The notes under the pieces are model-generated. The model was not told the DNA's origin and did no database searches. It saw only the letters and a program-made list of their open reading frames with translations. 64,000 nt of DNA from Ailurus styani (taxonomy: Eukaryota > Chordata > Mammalia > Carnivora > Ailuridae), in assembly GCA_002007465.1 (NCBI GenBank), contig LNAC01000031.1, positions 4,788,590 to 4,852,589 on the forward strand, written 5' to 3'. The stretch's first letter is position 1. Every line of letters begins with the position of its first letter. Shown piece after piece: positions 57,085 through 64,000 of the stretch. A program made the position numbers and the translations under genes.

Positions 57085-58240
57085 TTGCAAAGAACTGAAA
57101 GTTAAGTGAAAAGAAATGAGAAATACAATATATGAAATGAATGACACAAAGTTGGACTTAAAAGATCAGATACTACCAAAGAGAGAACAAAGTGATAGGT
57201 CAGAGAAAACATCTAGAATAAAGGAATAAGAGGTTGGAAATACTGAAAAGAGGGAAAGATATATTTACTTATAAATATATGTATTTATAATTTACTATGT
57301 TTATTATATATAATACAAGTTAATATATATTCATAGCATATATTAATATTTATAATAGATTTATATTTAGAATATATATTATATATTTATATATTTTATG
57401 TGTATGTAACATAATATATAATATATATAATATACATGATATATATATCTTATACATGTTTCCTTGAAGTCTCAGAGGAAAAGAAAAAGATTGAGAGGGG
57501 CAAAAGAAATATTTGAAGAGATAAAGGCTGAAGATTTTTCCAAAACTGATGAAAAGCCCTCAACCCACAGATTTGAGAAGAAATACAAGCAAGGTAAATA
57601 CAAAAAAAACTACACCTAGACACATCATGCTAAAATCACTGAAAAGAAATGTCAAAATAGTCTTACAAAGTAAGTAGAGTAAATAGGCAAAACTTAAAAA
57701 ACAATAGACTCCAGAACACAGTGGAGTAGTATTTTCCAAATTACTGAGATGAAATAATTTCCAGCCTAAAGAAAATGAGGATAAAATAAAGACTTTTTCA
57801 GACAAATAAAAACTGGCAGAATTCATCACCAGAAGATCTGCACTAAAGAAATACTAGGTTTTCAGGTAGAAAAAGATCCTGGATAAAAGCACTGCAAAGG
57901 GTAAATCTAAATAAATATCAAAAGTATGATAGAATAACACTATATAAACTTGTAAATAAAATACACATATTTTAAAGTCCTATAAAACAATAATAGTATT
58001 TAAGAGAAGAAGTGAATGGAATAAAATTATTCTAAGGTCTTTGCATTGTCTGGAAGGAGACAAAATACTCTTCTAGACTTAGGTCAGTTAAAGATGATTT
58101 TACAACTTGTAGTGTAACTACTTTAAGAACATTAAAATACCGTACAACTAAAAGCTAAAAATGAATGAGAGTGGGATTAGAATTTAAAAAATCAATCTGA
58201 AATAAGAATGGAAGTACAAAAACAGGAACATAAACAGTTC
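57085..58240 (+). mobile_element. Old L1, ORF1 end and inter-ORF region
   Basis: Matches L1M ORF1 and spacer order: GAGATAAAGGCTGAAGATTTTT, CACACCTAGACACATCATGC-like CTACACCTAGACACATCATG, GGATAAAATAAAGACTTTTTC, TCATCACCAGAAGATCTGC. It is interrupted by a (TA)-rich tract at about 57260-57460. No long ORF remains. Confidence 0.68.
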
Positions 58241-58249
58241 TACCCAGTA

Positions 58250-59415
58250 GCTACGAGTGCTTTTAGCTCTCAGATAGTGACCTCTAAATACCATTTTGCA
58301 CTAAAGGAACAAGAACGTCTTGGAGAAATGTCCAATCCAAGAAAACACTGAAGATTTGCATTGTCACGACAAAGAGGAGACTTATCAAAGGCAACTGGAA
58401 TCCTGTCAAATGAACTCAAGAGCCAACTGGAAATGATTCTCACTAGTTTAAGGTCATAAAATTTGATAATGAGAATAATAAAAGCACATACATTTAAATC
58501 CATGTATTTAAAACCATAAAATTAGGAAAGAGTCCAACAAACTTAGAGTTTGCCTTTTGAGGACACAAGGGCACCAACTCATTAGAAATATAGGGAAAGA
58601 ATCAAGCAGTTCTTTTAATTTTCCTATAGAACTATACCTCCAAGTAACCAAGTGGTTGACAAAAGTTCATTCTTACGTATTTTAAGTAATCAAAAAGAAA
58701 TGATAGCATTAGGAATTCATCATTTCACAACCCTTAATGAATTAATGGATCTGTGAACCAACCATTGGTGGTTCCTAACATCACATTAAAAAAAGTACTC
58801 AGATATCATATACTTTCTTATGGAAGTTTACAACAAACTCAGTAAAGTGGTCTTGCAAAAAAGAATCAAACCTGAATGTGATCAAGCTACTAGGTATTAC
58901 CATCAATTTAAAGGAGAAGAGGACCATGTTGAAAGACATATTGAGAATACAAACAGCAGAAGTTAGACTATGGGGAAAATCCATAAGACAAACAGCCTAG
59001 TTTCTTTAGCAAAAAAATTGCAAGGAAACAATAATTAGATATAGTAGGAACCTATATTAAAGACTTAAAAGTCATGTTAACTTTATGCTCTTTGGATCCA
59101 AATTCCAATAAAAGAAGCTTTAAAAATAATATAGACCTGTTGTAGAAATATAAACACAGGATGAACATTTGACAATATTAAGGAATTGTGGCTAATTTGG
59201 TTTAATGATGAAATTATAGTTATATTTTAAAAGGAGCATCTGTATTTTGGAGATATGCAGTGAAATATTGGTAAATAAAATGGTCTGACGCTTAGCATTT
59301 ACCTCAAAATAATCTGGTGGGGGTAGGGAAGTAGGAAGAAGTTTAGAAGGAACAAAAACTTGCCTGATAATTTTTGAAGCTCTATGATGTGTAAATGGGG
59401 AAATGTAGTACATTC
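58250..59415 (+). mobile_element. Probable L1/HAL1-related sequence
   Basis: The 3' part (TTAAGGAATTGTGGCTAATTT, GAGATATGCAGTGAAATATTG, CTCAAAATAATCTGGTGGGG) matches the 3' end of old L1-type elements. The 5' part is uncertain and is included for continuity only. Confidence 0.45.
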
Positions 59416-60235
59416 TGTCTACTTTAGTATGTGTAATGATGAGTCTGACTCCATATCTTGGTGTTTGACTGCCAACAACCTTTACATGTCACCTTCCATC
59501 TTCCTGTTGTGCCCCACATTCTCTACCAGCTGGTAAGAAAGCCTTCTGTCCTTTGGCACTTGCAGGAGATTCAAGCCCCAGCTGCAATAAAAACCCAGGC
59601 CAGTTGCCTTTCTTTGCTCTCTCAAGCCACTCCAAACCTGCCTGAGAGGCCTGTCCTCTCCCCCAGAGAACTCATGTATATATCCAGTTAGTCAGAAGTG
59701 AGGGTGGCCTGGGGACTCCGTTTACAGCTGGTGTGTGAAATGTCTGGTTGGGTACTGGGCTCTTAAACCTCTGGGCGTCTGTGCTAAGTCTGGGTGGTTA
59801 GTGTCAGAATTCGCCACGGTCTGCACTACACCGCTTGGTGTCAGAATAACTCCTCATTTGCTTCTTGCACAAAGACATCATCATATCTATCCCTTTCATT
59901 TCTAAATATGCCTCATAAAACGACTGGGCTGTTTCCTTTACACAAGAAAAATATGAAACTTTGGGTAGATCAGAAATCTTAAAAGCAATGAAATGACTCT
60001 AGAAAGCAAGCCATCTCTGGGAAAACAAGAGGCAGTTTCTCAGACGAAGGGAGAATACCATTACACTGACTCAGCTCAAGTACTGATTACTCTTAGAGGT
60101 TCCTGCCTTCTCTCTGACAAGTCTAAAGCTGTTTTATGCACTGAAAATTTCAATTGCTAAAAGTAACTTGTAGCTGAAAGCAAAGAAACATAAATCAATC
60201 CAACCATGCAACACGTATGCATGTATGTATTTATT
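59416..60235. other. Unclassified flank
   Basis: No exon, RNA or named repeat. Confidence 0.4.
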
Positions 60236-60434
60236 AAAAGATTTATTCTTTATTTTGGAGAGAGAGAGAGAGAAAGTGCATGCAAGTGGGGGGAGAGGGA
60301 GACGGAGAGACTCTCAAGCTGACTCCCGCTGAGTGTGGAGCCTGACGTGGGGCTCGATCTCACCACCCTGAGACCATGACCTGAGACAAAATCAGGAGTC
60401 GGATGCTTAACCAACTGAGCCACCCAGGCACACC
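60236..60434 (-). mobile_element. CAN SINE, reverse, older type
   Basis: Reverse copy with AAAAGATTTATTCTTTATTT tail side and TGAGCCACCCAGGCACACC head side. A CATGxATTTATTA-like repeat flanks it imperfectly. Confidence 0.9.
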
Positions 60435-60630
60435 ACAACATGCATTTATTAGGTGTCTACTATAACAGACACAATTGTCGGTGCTGGAGATCCACTTGGT
60501 CAAGGATAATATAGCCTCTGCCTTTATGCAGCTTATAGTGTAAAAGGGAGTTGGGTGGGGGGAGCTAGACCCCAAAGCTCATTATTTAACATCTGAAATT
60601 GTGAAAGTGCTATAAAGAAAAAAAGAAACC

Positions 60631-60822
60631 AGGCGCCTGGGTGGCTCAGTGGGTTAAAGCCTCTGCTCTCGGCTCAGGTCATGATCTCAGGGTCCTGGGA
60701 TTGAGGCCTGCATCTGGCTCCCTGCTCAGGGAGAGCCTGCTTCCTCCTCTCTCTGCCTGCCTGTCTGCCTACTTGTAATCTCTGTCTGTCAAATAAATAA
60801 ATAAAATCTTAAAAAAAAAAAA
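60631..60822 (+). mobile_element. CAN SINE, young GTTAAAGCC type
   Basis: Full-length copy; AAAGAAACC flanks both sides (ending 60630, again at about 60828-60836). Confidence 0.94.
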
Positions 60823-60836
60823 AAAAGAAAGAAACC

Positions 60837-62264
60837 GAAAGAGCATAACTAGAAGTGATGACCTCAGCGATGATGAGCCAACTGTGTAAAGAACAGAAGA
60901 AAAGGGGGGCCAGTTTCTGTGGTTGAAAGCCCTGTTTATTTTCTCAGGTCCCCATGCTTAGAAGGGTCCCATGCTTGGTGTAAAGCTCTGCTGTCACCAT
61001 CTTGAAATTATTAATGAGTTTTGAATAAGAACACCTCCTTTTTAATTTTGCAGTGGGCCCTGAAAGGGTGTGGAAAAGCATTTCGATTAGAAAAAAACAG
61101 CGTGTGCCCAGATTTGAGGCAGGGAAGAACAGGTTGTATGAGGAGAACTGAAAGAAGGCCAAGAAGGAGTAAGGAGCAGAGTGGCAGGAAGTGAGGTCAG
61201 GGGGAGGCAGAAGATCTGGCAGCTGGGGAAGAAGACTCTTGCCACTTCCATAAACTCAAGGGTTTTCACTGGCCCCGGGACCACTTCCTGGAGAAGTTCT
61301 CCTGGAGCAGGGGTGCTTTTCAGATAACCCATCACCAAACTGGGTCTCAAGCCTTGGGACACAGGTCAACAAGAGATTACAGGGGTTGGAAGACAGCTAG
61401 TGCCTCAAGGCTTCCTGTTGATGTTCTCATGTCCAGGCAGAGGGACGCTGGATCCAGAGGTAGAGCTCACTGGGGCCATTGCTAGGATTTAGCCTCCAGA
61501 AGCCTACCATCAGGGCCTCAGGAAGGTGTACACATCAAGTAGAGGGATATTCAAAATGCCTAGGGATTTTTTTTCTCTATGTTCTTGCTTTAATGTAATA
61601 TTTCAAGTCCAGTATTATTTCTTTGTAGAAAATCTGGCATTCTAACAGAGTCTACTCTGGTGTGAAGAGTAAGAGGCATTTATAAAGCTGGTTGGCTATT
61701 ACTAAGTTACAAATAGCAAATAGTGCCATCAAGTGATGAGCACCTGAAATCATTTGTAAGTTTCAAATGTTTTGCATTATATCTCAAGCAGGACATTCTA
61801 GACCGTTTTATTGTCTTAGAAGGAGCTATTTTTTATTTCTCTAAAATTTTGAGGTCATCAGGTACCCAGGAGACAGGGGTTTAATGGACCTTTCTTAGAA
61901 CTAGTAGGGGAATTGAAAGTTGCTACCTGTTACTCCTTTTTCCCATGTGGGAATCCAAAAAGACCTAAAGACCCTTGGAAGGGAGGCACAAGGAGGTAGG
62001 AAGTTCATGCTGGAATCACCTTACAAGGTATTTACCTAACATGTCTAAAGAGGAGATCCCTTATCAGTGAAGGCCCCTAGGTAAATGGTCCTTTTAAGGT
62101 CCCCAGCCTTAGATAAGGGGAACAGGGTGGATATAGTGATTAGAACTGGTACAAGATGGTCTTGGTAGGTTGCTTAACTTATATACCCTCTGTACCTGCC
62201 ATATCTCTATGGCTTGGTAATTGGTTGGCAGGTGTTTCTCACCTAAAGAATGGACTATATTATT
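60837..62264. other. Unclassified flank
   Basis: No exon, RNA or named repeat. Minus-strand frames at 60944-61362 overlap each other and show no family match. Confidence 0.4.
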
Positions 62265-62500
62265 AAGACTAATAAAAATGGTATCTGCTACAGTTGAACA
62301 CCTACTGTGTGCCACATACTGTATATACATTCTGTACTTAATTCTCACAACAAATCAAATACATAGTTACTATCCTTCTCCTAAAATTGCTAAAAGTGAA
62401 GCTCAGAGAGTTTAGGTAAGTTACCTAGGGACTAAGGTCTTCATGCCCGTGAATAATAGCAGCTAGAATTTGTACTCAGGTCTTTCTGAAGTCGTAGGCC
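62265..62500 (-). mobile_element. MIR
   Basis: Reverse MIR order: GAACACCTACTGTGTGCCAC, TAATTCTCACAACAAATC, GTGAAGCTCAGAGAGTTTAGG, TTTGTACTCAGGTCTTTC. Confidence 0.7.
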
Positions 62501-63199
62501 ATCCTCTCAATGATGACTCCATTCCCTGCCAAGGAAGCCTCTTCTCCCACTTGCCCAGAATGCTGGAGCAGAGTTAGGGCGAGCAGTCAGCATTTTGTTG
62601 TCTTCAGACTGGCTGATTCGTGATTGGCCTCGTTCTTGCAGGAAGCAGATGGAGCAGACACCAGGATCCTGCCGAGCTCAAAAGAGACAATCAAGCCCTG
62701 CTCCTTCCATCTTTTTTACATGACATTTTGTTAGTTTGGAATGTTAATAAAACCAGGGCACTCAAAGGCAAAGAGCGCAGCCTAATTCCATGTGCATATG
62801 CACTTAAAACCTAGATTGGGTGCACTGTATTTTTAAAATACTGGCCATTTCTGCACAATGGGTTTTGTTTTAAATACCAGATGGCTACAAATACCCAGCC
62901 AGATTCCCTCAGGGTATACAGGATTTCTTGGCAGTAAACCAGCTATTTGGGGAGGTCTATTAACTCTTCCCGACCACTGGCGTGGTAGCTGATGCTTTTA
63001 ATCCATTGACTCTCAAAAGGCTTCTCTAGTGGTAAAGACAGACTCATTCAGAGAAGTCACAATGACCTAAATGCATAAGTAAAATAAGTCGTAATTAAAG
63101 TTCAGAAGTGAGTGACTTAACCATGAAACTAAAATGGTGCGTTAAATGAAGACAAGAAAGAGTGTCTCTGAATTGGGTCTTCACAGAGATGAGTGAAAA
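62501..63199. other. Unclassified flank
   Basis: No feature recognised. Confidence 0.4.
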
Positions 63200-63600
63200 T
63201 AATGATCTAACCACACCAGCCTCCTTTGTAGGCTCTGACTTCGGGGAACCTTTTCCAGCCTCCAGACTTTTGCATGCGTGTTCCCTCTCCCTGGACGTGC
63301 GTCCCCACCCAACTCCACAGCATGAGCATGACTGCTTTTTCTCATCCCCTGGTCTCAGCTGAGATACCACGTCCTGAGAGAAGACTTCCTTAACAGTGTT
63401 CTCCGTCGGGCACTCTCTCCGTTTTGACCCAGTTTTTCTAACAATTTGTTGGTGTTTCTTTCCTGCTCCTTCTTTGGGATATAATCTCTGTAAGGGCAGG
63501 AGCTAGTGCTTGGGTCAGTGCTGTGTCCTCAGCTCCCAGACCACACTGACTGACACATTCAGGGATCCAGTAAGTATTTGTTAAAAGAGTGAGTGATTGC
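63200..63600 (+). mobile_element. L2 LINE, 3' end
   Basis: L2 blocks: CCTCCAGACTTTTGCATGCG, GAGATACCACGTCCTGAGAG, TCTGTAAGGGCAGGAGC, CAGTAAGTATTTGTTAAAAG at the end. Confidence 0.75.
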
Positions 63601-63612
63601 CTGTCCCTTGAT

Positions 63613-63635
63613 TTTTTTTTTTTTTAAGATTTTGT

Positions 63636-63684
<49 letters not shown>

Positions 63685-63843
63685 NAGAGAGAGAGAAAGT
63701 ACAAACAGTGGGAGCAGCAGGCAGAGGGAGAAGCAGGCTCTCCGTGGAGCAAGGAGCCCAATTCAGGGCTTGATCCCAGGACCCTGGGATCATGACCTGA
63801 GCCAAAGGCAGACACTTAAGCCACTGAGCCACCCAGGTGTCCC
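63613..63843 (-). mobile_element. CAN SINE, reverse, with (GA)n and N
   Basis: Reverse copy containing a (GA)n run at about 63639-63697 with one N at 63685. TGTCCCTTGAT (63602-63612) and TATCCCTTGAT (63844-63854) flank it. Confidence 0.94.
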
Positions 63844-64000
63844 TATCCCTTGATATTTGACAGTACTTTAAAAGTATGAGATCTCTTTAGAAAAAAACTT
63901 TACATTTTATCCATACATTTAATTTCATCTTAATAATAGTGAATATTTTCAAAATTTCCAATATTTCAACAATAGAATTTGACCTCACATGTTATGATAC

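Overview
The window is ordinary mammalian chromosomal DNA from a carnivoran. The evidence is about 34 copies or fragments of a tRNA-Lys-derived CAN-type SINE: a GGGCGCCTGGGTGGCTCAG head, a CT-rich middle, and an AAATAAATAAAATCTTT tail. Many carry the GGGTTAAAGCC variant that I associate with Mustelidae (ferret, mink and otter type); placement to family is inference. Nothing bacterial, plasmid-borne or CRISPR-like is present. No new biological system is visible.

The one protein-coding gene I can support is the 5' half of FAM81B, on the minus strand. Three consecutive internal coding exons are intact and join in phase: 26832-26929, 23934-23998 and 9510-9753. They give introns of 2,833 and 14,180 bp. 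A third intron runs off the left edge for at least 9.5 kb. The first of these introns appears to start with GC instead of GT (GC-AG class), because only that donor keeps the frame. The exon upstream of 26929, with the start codon and promoter, was not found. It should lie between 26.9 kb and the right edge, or beyond it. All later exons lie left of position 1.

Two RNA-derived pseudogenes sit in the right part. One is a minus-strand processed copy of SNRPC (U1 snRNP protein C) at about 40787-41563, broken by a stop codon, frameshifts and loss of a zinc-binding histidine. The other is a 31-nt copy of the 5' end of U6 snRNA at 34364-34394 with a 15-bp target-site duplication.

Layout: 1-9.5 kb is the distal FAM81B intron with old L1, L2, an MLT1 LTR and a SINE cluster. 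9.5-26.9 kb holds the exons and introns, with an L2, an MLT1 LTR, long dinucleotide repeats and two local duplications. One duplication is real (205 bp). The other is almost certainly an assembly artefact (136 bp, exact, across a single N). 27-64 kb is the upstream flank or first intron, packed with SINEs, L2, MIR and L1 pieces, a MER5-like element, the two pseudogenes and a small CpG-denser spot near 48.3-48.7 kb. Four gap or N sites mark assembly problems: 13422-13530, 23343, 48140 and 63685.

All family assignments come from reading the sequence against remembered consensus features. No database search was run.
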